Below are positions 23,374 to 32,393 of a DNA stretch of 41,417 nucleotides, one piece after another. The notes under the pieces were generated by a model. It did no database searches, had not been told where the DNA came from, and was given only the letters and a program-made list of their open reading frames with translations. The stretch covers positions 1 through 41,417 of the forward strand of contig JAFRBB010000017.1 in the NCBI GenBank assembly GCA_017405085.1, in the 5' to 3' direction. The stretch comes from Eubacteriaceae bacterium (GTDB lineage: Bacteria; Bacillota; Clostridia; Eubacteriales; Eubacteriaceae). Numbering within the stretch: position 1 is the stretch's first letter; the number at the start of each line of letters is the position of its first letter. The position numbers and the translations under genes were made by a program.

Positions 23374-23856
23374 ATGAATTTTCGCCATACGATCAAACGC
23401 CTCGCTTTGTCATCTCTGATGGCATGCCTTGCGGTCGGTCTTTGTGCCTGCGGTCAACATCCCAACGAGACCGCCCACGTTCCGGCCTCCGCTGTGTCGG
23501 GACTCCAAGCGGTGCAGCTCATTAATTCAAAAGATGTCAAAACCATTGTGTTTGACCGCGCCGTCAAAGGCGGGCTCACCCAACTCAACGTGAAAGAGCA
23601 GGAAGCCATCGATCACTATATGAAAATGATTGGTGAGCTGCGCCTGACCGACGTCGCCGATGCCGCCGCCGAGGGCGACGGTCTGACCGTCACCATTTAC
23701 ACCCGGGACGCCACCTTTCAGCTTCGCGCCGAGGGCGACACATTGATTTTTGACGAGGGGCGTGTCCGCTGTGAGAATTTAGACGTCCTCAAACGAGCCG
23801 TTGACGCCGACATCTCGAAGCAAAACCAACCCACACCCACGGAGGAAAAGCCATGA
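23374..23856 (+). CDS. Lipoprotein, first of three tandem paralogs
   Basis: 160 residues. A lipoprotein-type signal (MNFRHTIKRLALSSLMACLAVGLCACG) precedes a small soluble domain. The lipobox is LCAC, slightly off consensus. The mature part shares with its two neighbours the order SKDVKTIVFDR, LTQLNV, LRLTDV, DGLTVTIY, LRAEGDTL, VRCENLDVLKRAVDAD. AAAAGGAG precedes the ATG at 23374, which is preferred over an upstream opening at 23230. It overlaps the next gene by four bases. No known family; probably anchored outside the membrane. Confidence 0.75.
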   Translation: MNFRHTIKRLALSSLMACLAVGLCACGQHPNETAHVPASAVSGLQAVQLINSKDVKTIVFDRAVKGGLTQLNVKEQEAIDHYMKMIGELRLTDVADAAAEGDGLTVTIYTRDATFQLRAEGDTLIFDEGRVRCENLDVLKRAVDADISKQNQPTPTEEKP

Positions 23857-24347
23857 TGAAAAATCAAAAACCCAAAAGCCGCGTCACCCTGCTGGTGACC
23901 GCTTTGCTGTTTGTCTGTTTGGCGTTTGGCCTTTCGGGTTGCGGCAGACTCGCGCGGCTGGCCGTCGTCTGGCATGACAAAGGCCTTTTCTCACCGGCGC
24001 CGATCTTCAAAAGCCAAAGGCTGGAAGACGCCCAAAAACTCGAGCCCGACGACGTCAAAACCATCATCATCACCCGCGTCACCGAAGACGGCGTGCAAAA
24101 GCTCATTTTGTCCGACGATGATGCCGGTCGCCGCTACATGCCTCTCATCAAAAATTTAAAACTCACAAACCCCAGCGAGACCACCACGGAAGACGACAGC
24201 CTCACCGTCGAAATCAAAACCAACTATTACTACAAAGAAATCGAGCTGGATTTTGTGGGCGAAAACTATATCGATGGAAAAAATCGCATCGTCTGTGAGG
24301 GCTTAGACGCCTTGAAAAAACAAATTGATTCCGATTTAAAAAACTGA
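23853..24347 (+). CDS. Lipoprotein, second of three tandem paralogs
   Basis: 164 residues with a standard lipoprotein signal ending in the lipobox LSGC. The soluble part repeats the family pattern (DDVKTIIITRVTEDGV, LKLTNP, DSLTVEIK, DFVGENY, VCEGLDALKKQIDSD). ATGATG at 23853: GGAGG at 23841-23845 serves either codon, and the ATGA overlap with the preceding stop suggests translational coupling. Function unknown. Confidence 0.78.
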   Translation: MMKNQKPKSRVTLLVTALLFVCLAFGLSGCGRLARLAVVWHDKGLFSPAPIFKSQRLEDAQKLEPDDVKTIIITRVTEDGVQKLILSDDDAGRRYMPLIKNLKLTNPSETTTEDDSLTVEIKTNYYYKEIELDFVGENYIDGKNRIVCEGLDALKKQIDSDLKN

Positions 24348-24434
24348 CAGAAGGGTACCGACATCATTTAAAACCGTCAAACAGAGTCACGCGGAAGTAT
24401 TCGGAAAAATTTCATGTTCAATAGGGAGGATACC

Positions 24435-24938
24435 ATGATGAAAAACCGAAACCCCAAAGAAACCAAAAGCATGCTCACGCTGCTGGCGACCGTTTGTGTG
24501 TTCATCGGCCTGACCCTGTGTCTGTCCGGTTGCGGCAACATCGCGAGAACCGTTGTGGAGAACAAGGAAAAACTTTTTCCCATGCCGGTGCCCGAAGCCC
24601 TTGAGCAAAATCTTGAGGCTGCCCAGGGACTTGACGCCGATGATATTCGGCTCATCACCGTGATTCGCGCCACCGAAGGCGGTGTGGATTCCTATTACAT
24701 CAACAACAAAACCGAAATCGCGACCTATCTCGGCCTCATTGACAATTTGACCCTGACCCGAGCCACCAAATACAGCGTGGAGGACGACGGCGTCGCCATT
24801 TATATCCACAAGGGCACCAACCAAATCAAATTGAATTTTGAAGGGGACAGCCTCACCAATGGCAAGGAAGGAGCGCTTTGCGAAGGGCTCTCCGCCTTAA
24901 AGGCCCGGGTGGACGCCGATGCCAAGATCAAAAATTAA
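24435..24938 (+). CDS. Lipoprotein, third of three tandem paralogs
   Basis: 167 residues. Signal peptide with lipobox LSGC, then the same domain (DDIRLITVIRATEGGV, LTLTRA, DGVAIYIHKG, NFEGDSL, LCEGLSALKARVDAD). GGGAGGA precedes the ATGATG at 24435; an earlier in-frame ATG at 24414 has no site. It is separated from the second gene by 87 bases and followed by a terminator. The triplet looks like local gene duplication with divergence. Confidence 0.78.
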   Translation: MMKNRNPKETKSMLTLLATVCVFIGLTLCLSGCGNIARTVVENKEKLFPMPVPEALEQNLEAAQGLDADDIRLITVIRATEGGVDSYYINNKTEIATYLGLIDNLTLTRATKYSVEDDGVAIYIHKGTNQIKLNFEGDSLTNGKEGALCEGLSALKARVDADAKIKN

Positions 24939-24966
24939 CCGATAAGCAACGATTTTCTCATCCTTT

Positions 24967-24990
24967 GGGAACGGCTTGACCGCCGTTCCC
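24967..24990 (+). terminator. Terminator of the lipoprotein operon
   Basis: Nine-base-pair stem GGGAACGGC/GCCGTTCCC with a six-base loop followed by TTTC. The T run is short, so it may be moderately efficient. Confidence 0.6.
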
Positions 24991-25175
24991 TTTCAATTGC
25001 CTCATCGCCCCCGTCCCGCGTTTTGCCGAGTCGAAACGCCCGCGCCTTTTCAATCACCCAAGGTTGTGATAAGATAAAATGAAAGAAGACGGAGCCCATC
25101 CGGTTTCCTCCACGGATCTCCGAGACAATCCCCAGGGCTTCCCGATGCAATCCATGATGTCCGGAGCAAAGCACG

Positions 25176-26594
25176 ATGCAACAGAAAAAACCTCAATTAC
25201 TTCAAACTGTCAGAACCGCCGCGAAGCTCATCCGAAACAATGACAAAGACCGATTTAAATTCGCCGGCATCGGCATCATCGATTCCGATGGCCGGGTTCG
25301 CGACCCTTCGGCATTGGGTCGGTGCGTGATGTTCGGACGCGTCGGCGATGATCTCGTGAAAATAGACAATCCAAAGTATTACATACCCATCGACGAGGTG
25401 CCCGAGACCGTAAGGCAGGCCTTTATTGCCTATGAGGACGCGCGGTTTTACCGCCACAAGGGGTTTGACCCCCGAGGGATTTTGCGCTCCGTCATCCAAA
25501 ACTTAAGCGGCAGACGCGCGCAAGGCGCCAGCACCATCACCATGCAGCTGGCGAGAATGCTGTTTTTGTACCATTACAAACGAGAGCCAAAATATAAGCT
25601 CGCGCAGCTGTACTTGGCCATTCTGCTGGAGCGGCATCTGTCCAAGGATGACATCCTTGAGCTCTACCTCAATTCCCTGTATTTCGCCAACCACATCTAT
25701 GGATTGGAAACGGCATCCCGGTTCTATTTGGGCAAAAGCGCCCGGGATCTCTCCCTGTCCGAGAGCCTGTATCTGGGCGCCATATCCCAAAGACCCACCC
25801 GCACAAATCCCTTGAGGCATCCCGAACAGACCGAGCATTACCGAAGGCAGCGCCTGAAGTATTTCCTGCGCAATGGGCTCATTACCGAAGCGCAATACCA
25901 AAACGAATTAAACGCCGTCCCGGTGCTTCGCGTGCGGGAAGAGAACAGAGCCTCCTCCGACAACTTTGACGAAATCTATACCGTGCGGTTTGACGAGGAT
26001 ACCGGGAAGTTCGGCGACAACGCGCAGACCGTCTACGAAAGGCTTCGGGCGGCGGGCTTAGGCGTGCCTGTCATCGCGGGAATCATGGGCAACCTGCAGG
26101 TGGAAAGCGGTTTGAGAGCCGACGCGGGCATCCGTTTCGGCGATCCCGTTGCCATCGGATTGGCCCAGTGGGACGGCGAAAGGCTTGAGAATTTAAAAAA
26201 AGCCTGGCCCGATGACTGGCAGAGCCTTGAGCGGCAGATCGATTTTCTTTTGTCCGAGTTCGGGATCGGCGGCGCCGGCCAAAAAGACGATCGGGTAGCG
26301 GCATTTTACAACCTTGCCCTTGACGATAATGGCGAATCTCCGGAATATTGGGCCGATGTGTTCCAAGCCCTGGTCGAGCGAAACGTCAACGTCGAGGCTT
26401 ACGCGAAGGAAATCACCGTGACCACCCCCTCGGGGTCCGTGACTTTTCAAGACCGACTGCCCAAAAGGCCCAACGCCTATAACGGAAGATATTATCTGGA
26501 TGCCGACCGAAGACGCAACTACGCGAAAATCTATGCCTACTGCATGAATTTAATGATGGAGACAGAAAGCGATGGCCGACATGACGAACCATGA
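25176..26594 (+). CDS. GT51 peptidoglycan glycosyltransferase fused to a phage tail-type lysozyme domain
   Basis: 472 residues. Residues about 65-235 are a GT51 transglycosylase, the domain of class A PBPs and MtgA: AYEDARFYRHKGFDPRGI with catalytic Glu at 87, GASTITMQLARML (117-129), and KDDILELYLNSLYF (157-170). There is no transpeptidase domain. Residues about 285-390 match the phage tail lysozyme fold (GVPVIAGIMGNLQVESGL, AIGLAQWDGERLENL). No signal peptide or N-terminal membrane helix is visible, which is unusual for GT51 enzymes. The ribosome site is weak (GGAG 12 bases upstream). It overlaps the next gene by 23 bases. Building and cutting activity in one chain suggests wall remodelling; export is unexplained. 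Confidence 0.82.
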   Translation: MQQKKPQLLQTVRTAAKLIRNNDKDRFKFAGIGIIDSDGRVRDPSALGRCVMFGRVGDDLVKIDNPKYYIPIDEVPETVRQAFIAYEDARFYRHKGFDPRGILRSVIQNLSGRRAQGASTITMQLARMLFLYHYKREPKYKLAQLYLAILLERHLSKDDILELYLNSLYFANHIYGLETASRFYLGKSARDLSLSESLYLGAISQRPTRTNPLRHPEQTEHYRRQRLKYFLRNGLITEAQYQNELNAVPVLRVREENRASSDNFDEIYTVRFDEDTGKFGDNAQTVYERLRAAGLGVPVIAGIMGNLQVESGLRADAGIRFGDPVAIGLAQWDGERLENLKKAWPDDWQSLERQIDFLLSEFGIGGAGQKDDRVAAFYNLALDDNGESPEYWADVFQALVERNVNVEAYAKEITVTTPSGSVTFQDRLPKRPNAYNGRYYLDADRRRNYAKIYAYCMNLMMETESDGRHDEP

Positions 26595-27288
26595 ACTGGA
26601 AAGGAAACTGCGGGACATCGCCTGTTCTTCCGGCGGTTTTACCCCCTCCGAGCTGCCCGACCCGCGGCGCCCGGCCATCTATCTGACCTTTGACGACGGT
26701 CCGGGGCCCTACACCGAAACGCTGTTGGACATCCTGAAGGGCTGCGGGGTGCCCGCGACCTTTTTCGTAACGGCCAACGCTCCCGAATACTTGGATTGCG
26801 TCACAAGGGCCTTCGCGGAAGGGCATAGCGTCGGCGTCCATTCTTTTTCCCATGATTACGCAGAAATTTATGCCGGAACCGAGGCTTTCTTTCGAGACTT
26901 TCTGGCCTGTGAGGACATCATCCGCGCGCGCACCGGCCGCTACACGCCGCTCTTTCGCTTTCCCGGCGGCAGTTCCAACACCATCAGCCGCGTCACCCCC
27001 GGCATCATGACGCGCCTGTCAAAAACCCTGCCCGCTCTGGGCTTTCACTATTTTGACTGGAACGTCGACAGCGGAGATACCGCGGAAATCGTCTCCGAGG
27101 AGATGATTTTTTCAAACATCATCGAAGGCTGCCGAAAAAGACAGGCCAGTCTCGTCCTGATGCACGACATCAACGGCGAGAGCGTCGGGATCCTTCGAGA
27201 CGTGATCGCTTGGGGTAGGGCCAACGGCTATTGTTTTTTACCTTTGGGGCCTGACAGTCCCGCGGCAAAGCACAACATCGCCAACTGA
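26572..27288 (+). CDS. Polysaccharide deacetylase (CE4/NodB)
   Basis: 238 residues. CE4 motifs in order: motif 1 TFDDGPGPYT with D41 and D42, motif 2 HSFSH with the two zinc histidines H90 and H94, motif 3 RFPGGSS, motif 4 DWNVDSGD, motif 5 LVLMHD. All catalytic residues are present. Likely substrate is the N-acetyl group of peptidoglycan or another polysaccharide. There is no signal peptide, as in the overlapping upstream glycosyltransferase/lysozyme gene, so the two share an unexplained location. The start overlaps the upstream gene; AGAAAG precedes the ATG. Confidence 0.9.
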   Translation: MADMTNHELERKLRDIACSSGGFTPSELPDPRRPAIYLTFDDGPGPYTETLLDILKGCGVPATFFVTANAPEYLDCVTRAFAEGHSVGVHSFSHDYAEIYAGTEAFFRDFLACEDIIRARTGRYTPLFRFPGGSSNTISRVTPGIMTRLSKTLPALGFHYFDWNVDSGDTAEIVSEEMIFSNIIEGCRKRQASLVLMHDINGESVGILRDVIAWGRANGYCFLPLGPDSPAAKHNIAN

Positions 27289-27450
27289 GCCCTGTTCGGC
27301 CTCAAAACCCAAAAGACGTCCGCCGGTGATTGATCCCGCCACGGGAGATGGTCACAACGCTTTTCCCGAATCTCGACGATCCATGAACGACATGTCTGCT
27401 CACAGAGATGACTGACAATATAAAAGAAACCCCAAAGGAGGTGACCTTGT

Positions 27451-29562
27451 TTGAATCTTTCTACAGAGAATATTGAACTTGCCGTCAAGCAGGCCGACCA
27501 ATTTATGAATGCCAATGGCGCAAACAATCAACAACGGATCAATTACTGCAAACTGCTGAAGGCAATGCTAACGGATTACCAAAACCAATACGGAGAGGAC
27601 GTTAAATTCCGACTCGTCAACAAGCGCGAAGCGAGACATGTCTTTTTGTCGGTTCACATTGCCTGCGAAAGCCGCAACCCCCTTCCGAACCATCAAGAAA
27701 TCACAAAACATCTGATGGGTCAACGACCCCTCGATCTGTTCTGGCAATACTTACGCGTCAGGCGCGAGAACGTCATCATCTACAGATATGCCTCCCACTT
27801 GATGAACTATGATAGCGTCCGGTATGTCTGGCGGTATATGAAAGACGAAAAGAAAACTTTCGTTTTCGCGGTGCTTCTGCGCTTTGTCAATATGGCTTTG
27901 GCCATCATTGAGCCCTTGCTCTCCGCGTGGATCATCACGGCGTACAGCGCCGCGGATATCCAAAAAATCATCATTTTGGCACTGCTCATTCTGGGACAGG
28001 GCGTCTTAAGCAGCATCGTCAACTACGCCGCGAGTTGGAAGCTTCGCACAGCATACGCCTCCATGCTCAAGCGGATGCAAACCGAGTTGGCCGAGCGGAT
28101 TCTTAAAATTCGGACGGATCGAATGGATAAAACCGGCAGCGGGGTCTTCTCAAGACGGCTTTTAACCGACACCACCGCCGTCGTCGACGGAATTGATCAG
28201 CTTTTGGCCGCTGCCACAGAGGGCTTTCGCCTGGTGGGGATACTGGCCGGTTTTTTCTGGGTGTCTCCCCCCATGTTCTTCTTTGAGCTGGTGATGTTTA
28301 CCGCCTATATGCTCATTCAGCGGGCCCAAAGCAAAAGTCTGCAAGAAAATGACCGTGAAACCAGTGCCGCCGGCGAAAGGCACAGCGGCTTTGTCACCGA
28401 AATGGCCCGGGCCAACCGTGATATCAAACTGCTTCACTGCGAAGGCAGCTTTATGGATAAATTTTCCGAAAGTGTTAGAGAATCGGTGGACCTAGCGTCC
28501 AAAATGCGTTTCAAATCCATGTATTTCATCTTGATGCGCACCCAATTTATCAGCTGGACTAATTTCGCGTACATGGTGATCCTCGCGATCATGATGTCGC
28601 AATTCGGCCTGGATCCGCCGACAGCCATGGTTTTGTTTAACTACAACGGTAAGGTCTATGTTTGCGCGTCGAGCCTCTCTGATCTCATGTCCACCGCCTA
28701 CTCCTTGGGTGTGGCCATCGAGCGGATTTATCAATTGATGAACAGCCCCGACTATGAATATGAACGGTTCGGCACCAAACATATCGATAACGTCCGGGGA
28801 GATATGGAAATGCGCGACGTCTACTTCTCTTATCGTCAAGAGGACGGCAAGGAAAACCCGGTGCTTAACGGCATCAACCTGAAAATTCATGCCGGACAAT
28901 CCGTTGCCTTTGTCGGGCGAAGCGGCTGCGGAAAAACGACGATATTGTCGCTTTTCTCCCGTTTGTATGACGCTGACAGCGGAGAGGTTTTAATCGATGG
29001 CATACCCGTCAAGTCGCTGGATCAAGACACCATCCGCGGCAGCATCACCGTGGTTAGCCAAATGCCTTATCTGTTCAATATGAGCGTCCGAGACAACCTG
29101 GCCACGGTGAAAGGCGACTTGACGGACGAAGAGATGATCGAAGCCTGTCAAATCGCCTGCATTCACGACGACATCATGGCCCTTCCCGACGGCTATGATA
29201 CGGTGATCGGCGAAGGCGGCGTGCAAATGTCCGGCGGTCAGCGCCAGCGTCTGGCCCTGGCCCGAAGCTTGCTTCGCAATTCGTCCATCATCATGTTGGA
29301 CGAGGCAACGTCGGCTTTGGATAACATCACTCAATCCAAAATCACCCAGGCGATTGAACATATACGCGGCAGACAAACCATCATCATGATCGCCCACCGC
29401 CTGTCCACGGTCATCAACTGCGAGCGCCTGTTCTTTTTGTCGGAAGGCAAGGTCGTGGCCTCCGGTACCCATCAGGAACTTTTGGAAAACTGCGAGGACT
29501 ACCGCATGCTCTACAGTGAAGAGAGCGATACTCAGGCTTTGCCGCGCCCAAACGCGTCGTAA
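27451..29562 (+). CDS. ABC exporter (fused permease-ATPase) with an extra N-terminal domain
   Basis: 703 residues. The ATPase at the C-terminus has Walker A GRSGCGKTT, signature MSGGQRQRLALARSL, Walker B IIMLDEATSALD and H-loop IAHRLST. The middle has an ABC type-1 exporter membrane domain with about six helices (from FVFAVLLRFVNMALAI on). The first ~95 residues (ENIELAVKQADQFMNANGAN...VKFRLVNKREARHVFLSV) are soluble and look like a degenerate piece of a GHKL/anti-sigma ATPase; this is tentative. The start is a TTG at 27451 nine bases after AAAGGAGG; no in-frame ATG is better. It probably acts as a homodimer. It lies 162 bases behind the deacetylase gene. Substrate unknown. Confidence 0.87.
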   Translation: MNLSTENIELAVKQADQFMNANGANNQQRINYCKLLKAMLTDYQNQYGEDVKFRLVNKREARHVFLSVHIACESRNPLPNHQEITKHLMGQRPLDLFWQYLRVRRENVIIYRYASHLMNYDSVRYVWRYMKDEKKTFVFAVLLRFVNMALAIIEPLLSAWIITAYSAADIQKIIILALLILGQGVLSSIVNYAASWKLRTAYASMLKRMQTELAERILKIRTDRMDKTGSGVFSRRLLTDTTAVVDGIDQLLAAATEGFRLVGILAGFFWVSPPMFFFELVMFTAYMLIQRAQSKSLQENDRETSAAGERHSGFVTEMARANRDIKLLHCEGSFMDKFSESVRESVDLASKMRFKSMYFILMRTQFISWTNFAYMVILAIMMSQFGLDPPTAMVLFNYNGKVYVCASSLSDLMSTAYSLGVAIERIYQLMNSPDYEYERFGTKHIDNVRGDMEMRDVYFSYRQEDGKENPVLNGINLKIHAGQSVAFVGRSGCGKTTILSLFSRLYDADSGEVLIDGIPVKSLDQDTIRGSITVVSQMPYLFNMSVRDNLATVKGDLTDEEMIEACQIACIHDDIMALPDGYDTVIGEGGVQMSGGQRQRLALARSLLRNSSIIMLDEATSALDNITQSKITQAIEHIRGRQTIIMIAHRLSTVINCERLFFLSEGKVVASGTHQELLENCEDYRMLYSEESDTQALPRPNAS

Positions 29563-29600
29563 CATGATCGCTCCTTTACCCCATATCAGATAAAATAACA

Positions 29601-29636
29601 AAACGACATCACCTGTTCATGAAGGCGATGCCGTTT
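29601..29636 (-). terminator. Terminator of the phosphoglucomutase gene
   Basis: Fourteen-position stem between 29601-29614 and 29623-29636 that pairs fully on the minus strand with two G-U pairs, followed by a T-rich run. On the plus strand TTTTTT follows, so it may also end the ABC transporter transcript. Confidence 0.8.
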
Positions 29637-29654
29637 TTTGTATGAGTTTTTGGG

Positions 29655-31343
29655 TTAGTCCGGAATGCGGGCAGCCACTTCTTTTTTGAGGATGTCCAGT
29701 TTTTCTTCGGCTTCGGCCCGGGTTTTGCCGGTGGCGGAGAAATAGATTTTGATCTTCGGCTCGGTGCCGGAGGGGCGCAGGGCATACCAGGAGTTTTCGT
29801 TGAAGACGAATTTGAGCACGTTGGACACGGGCAGGGTGATGGGCGATTCTTCCCCGGTTTCGAGGTTTTTGCTGACTTGGGTTTGATAGTCGTTGAAGGT
29901 GACGAGCTTCGCGTCGGCAAAAGCGTCGAAATGGTCGGCGCGGAAGGCGTCCATGATTTGGGCGATTTTCTTTTTGCCTTCGATGCCGTCGAGATCGATG
30001 GCCTGAACGGTTTCGATGAAATAGCCGTGTTTTTCGTAGAGGGCTTGGAGAGCGTCATAAAGGCTCATGCCTTTTTTCTTGTAGTAATCGGCCATTTCGC
30101 AAATCATTGAGGATGCGAAAACGGCGTCTTTGTCCCGGGCGTAGTCGCCGGCAAGATAGCCGTAGCTTTCTTCGTAGCCCATGACGAAGGTGTGTTCGCC
30201 GGAGGCTTTCCATTCGGTCATTTTTTCTCCGATGTATTTAAAACCGGTGAGGACGTCATAGACCGCGGCGCCGTGGGCCTTGGCCACCACCGCGCCCATT
30301 TCGCTGGTGACGATGGTTTTGACGATGGCTTTGTTGTCCGGCCAATCGCGGCTTTGGAGCATGTAGTCCACCATGAGGGCACCCATCTGGTTGCCGGTGA
30401 AGACCACGTAGTCGCCGTCGTTTGTGCGGCAGACCGCGCCGACGCGGTCGGAATCGGGGTCGGTGCCGATGATGATGTCCGCGCCGTCTTTTTCGGCCAT
30501 TTTGATGGCGATGTCAAAGACGGATTTTTCTTCGGGGTTGGGTTTGACCACGGTGGGGAAATCGCCGTCGGGCAGTTCTTGTTCTTTGACGACGGCCACA
30601 TGATCGTAGCCCAAATCCTTGAGGACGCGGCGCACGGGAATGTTGCCCGCGCCGTGGAGCGGCGTGTAGATGATTTTGAGATCGCTGCCGGGGTTGGCGT
30701 GCACCACTTCTTCCACGGCGGCGGCATAGGCGTCGTCCACTTCCGGCGGGATGATGTGGATGTGGGGATCGTCGTCGGCGGCGAGCTTAACGCCGAAATA
30801 GTCGTCGATGGTGCTCATTTCCGAGACGATGGCCGCCGCGGCTTTTTCGGTGATTTGACCGCCGTCGGGGCCGTAGACTTTGTAGCCGTTGTATTCTTTG
30901 GGATTGTGGGACGCGGTGATGACCACGCCGCCGGCGCAGCCCAAATGACGGACGGTAAACGAGAGCACCGGCACCGGACGCAGGCTGTCATAGAGATGGA
31001 CATCGATGCCGTTGGCGGCTAACACCTGAGCCGTCACCCGGGCGAATTCCGGTGAGAAATGGCGGGAATCATAGGCGATGGCCACGCCTTTTTTCGCGTT
31101 TTCGGGATCGGCCTTTAAGAGATATTGAGCAAAGCCCTGGCTCGCCCGGGCCACCACATAGATGTTTAAGCGGTTGGTGCCGAAGCCCAGCTTGCCGCGC
31201 ATGCCGGCGGTGCCGAAGGCCAGATCGGTGTAAAAGCGATCTTCCAATTCTTTTTCATCGGTGATGCCTTCGAGTTCTTTTTTGATGTTGATGTCGTATT
31301 CCCCGAACGCGCGCCAGGCTTCCAAAGTTTTTTTGTAATCCAT
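29655..31343 (-). CDS. pgcA: Phosphoglucomutase (alpha-D-phosphohexomutase family)
   Basis: 562 residues, close to Bacillus PgcA in length and N-terminal pattern (FYTDLAFGTAGMRGKLGFGTNRLN). It interconverts glucose 1- and 6-phosphate for UDP-glucose and storage sugar synthesis. The active serine is S145 in TASHNP. The metal loop is GTDPDSDRVG, the sugar loop GYEESYGY, and the phosphate loop RPSGTEPKIKIY near the C-terminus. All four are intact. AAAGGAGG before the ATG at 31343 decides the start over an opening at 31415. Its promoter is at 31440-31468, with a strong hairpin in the leader. Some activity on mannose phosphates cannot be excluded. Confidence 0.93.
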   Translation of the reverse strand: MDYKKTLEAWRAFGEYDINIKKELEGITDEKELEDRFYTDLAFGTAGMRGKLGFGTNRLNIYVVARASQGFAQYLLKADPENAKKGVAIAYDSRHFSPEFARVTAQVLAANGIDVHLYDSLRPVPVLSFTVRHLGCAGGVVITASHNPKEYNGYKVYGPDGGQITEKAAAAIVSEMSTIDDYFGVKLAADDDPHIHIIPPEVDDAYAAAVEEVVHANPGSDLKIIYTPLHGAGNIPVRRVLKDLGYDHVAVVKEQELPDGDFPTVVKPNPEEKSVFDIAIKMAEKDGADIIIGTDPDSDRVGAVCRTNDGDYVVFTGNQMGALMVDYMLQSRDWPDNKAIVKTIVTSEMGAVVAKAHGAAVYDVLTGFKYIGEKMTEWKASGEHTFVMGYEESYGYLAGDYARDKDAVFASSMICEMADYYKKKGMSLYDALQALYEKHGYFIETVQAIDLDGIEGKKKIAQIMDAFRADHFDAFADAKLVTFNDYQTQVSKNLETGEESPITLPVSNVLKFVFNENSWYALRPSGTEPKIKIYFSATGKTRAEAEEKLDILKKEVAARIPD

Positions 31344-31380
31344 AATGCCTCCTTTGATTCGATTTTGATCATGATTTGTG

Positions 31381-31420
31381 AAAAGATTCCGTCCGTCCAA
31401 AGGCGCGGACGGCATCTTTT
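31381..31420 (-). terminator. Leader terminator (possible attenuator) ahead of phosphoglucomutase
   Basis: AAAAGAT.CCGTCCG (31381-31395) pairs with CGGACGG.ATCTTTT (31406-31420) with one mismatch and a ten-base loop, ending on the minus strand in TCTTTTC. It lies between the promoter and the ribosome site, so transcription must pass it. An alternative pairing partner is not obvious to me. Confidence 0.6.
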
Positions 31421-31439
31421 GTCATTCGGTTTCACTTTT

Positions 31440-31468
31440 ATTATATCGAAAGCCGGAAGGTTTCTCAA
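31440..31468 (-). promoter_or_regulatory. Promoter of the phosphoglucomutase gene
   Basis: Minus strand TTGAGA (31463-31468), 17-base spacer, TATAAT (31440-31445). Transcription would start near 31433, 90 bases before the start codon. Confidence 0.75.
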
Positions 31469-31662
31469 GATAAATCAAACGCCGGGCGCCTTTTTTGTGA
31501 GAAAATCCGGGAATTTTTCGGCAGGGGTTTTGGGGGCTCAGCCCGGTTTTACCGCTTGGCGCACCTACCTCTTTTTTGTTAGGATACGCGGTTGATGCGC
31601 TAAACAAACTGACTAAAAACCCCACAACCTTTCCGCGCGAACAATTCCGCAAACCAGCCAAC

Positions 31663-31688
31663 AAAAAAAGACGCCCGTTCGGGCGCCG
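31663..31688 (-). terminator. Terminator of the rubrerythrin gene
   Basis: On the minus strand GGCGCCCG-AA-CGGGCGTC followed by seven T, six bases after the rubrerythrin stop codon. The rest of 31469-31662 holds no gene that I can support. Confidence 0.88.
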
Positions 31689-31694
31689 TGATGT

Positions 31695-32234
31695 TTAATA
31701 ATTGGTGGCTTGACGTTCGAAATAAGCTTGGGGATGTTTGCAGGCGGGGCATTCCGCCGGGGCTTCTTTGCCGATATAGATATATCCGCAGTTGCGGCAG
31801 ACCCAGACGATTTCGTCGCCGTCTTTGAAGACAATATCCTGATCCAAATTGTCCAGAAGTTTGCGATAGCGTTTTTCATGAGCCGCTTCGACTTCGGCGA
31901 TCAGGCGCATCGTGTCGGCGATGTCGTGGAAGCCTTCCGCGTCGGCGGTGTCGGCGAATTCCTTGTACATGGTCGTCCATTCATAATTTTCACCGTCGGC
32001 GGCCTCTTTCAAATTGGTGACGGTGTCGGGCACCGCGCCGCCCTGAAGGAGCTTAAACCAGAGTTTGGCGTGTTCTTTTTCGTTGGCTGCCGTTTCCTCA
32101 AAAATGGCGGCAATTTGCTGATAACCGTCTTTTTTGGCGCGGCTGGCATAATAGCTGTATTTGTTGCGGGCCATGCTTTCGCCGGCAAACGCCGTGTTCA
32201 AATTCTTTTCGGTTTGCGAACCTTTCAGATCCAT
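31695..32234 (-). CDS. rbr: Rubrerythrin
   Basis: 179 residues. Two domains: an N-terminal four-helix diiron bundle with E19, the ANEKEH motif (E52, H55) and [10 protein letters not shown], and a C-terminal rubredoxin-like iron site with CRNCGYIY and CPACKHP. It reduces hydrogen peroxide in anaerobes, taking electrons through rubredoxin or NADH-dependent partners. AAGGAGGGACAC before the ATG at 32234 decides the start over one at 32282. It is a single gene with its own terminator; I see no PerR-type palindrome, though an AT-rich promoter (TATACT) lies at about 32283-32310. Confidence 0.96.
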   Translation of the reverse strand: MDLKGSQTEKNLNTAFAGESMARNKYSYYASRAKKDGYQQIAAIFEETAANEKEHAKLWFKLLQGGAVPDTVTNLKEAADGENYEWTTMYKEFADTADAEGFHDIADTMRLIAEVEAAHEKRYRKLLDNLDQDIVFKDGDEIVWVCRNCGYIYIGKEAPAECPACKHPQAYFERQATNY

Positions 32235-32393
32235 GTGTCCCTCCTTAAAAAAATAAAATGGGCAAAATGATTTAACTGGCAACAGTATAAAAGCTTAACC
32301 TTTAAAGTAAATTAAAATAAAACGATTCTAACTTTGTAAGAGCGGGCTAATCCTTGGCGCCGCCGACGCCGCCCGGGGACAGCCGGGGGAGAA

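Noticed and set aside
31422-31664. 80-codon open frame upstream of phosphoglucomutase
   Set aside because: No ribosome site, overlaps the promoter, and no recognisable protein features.
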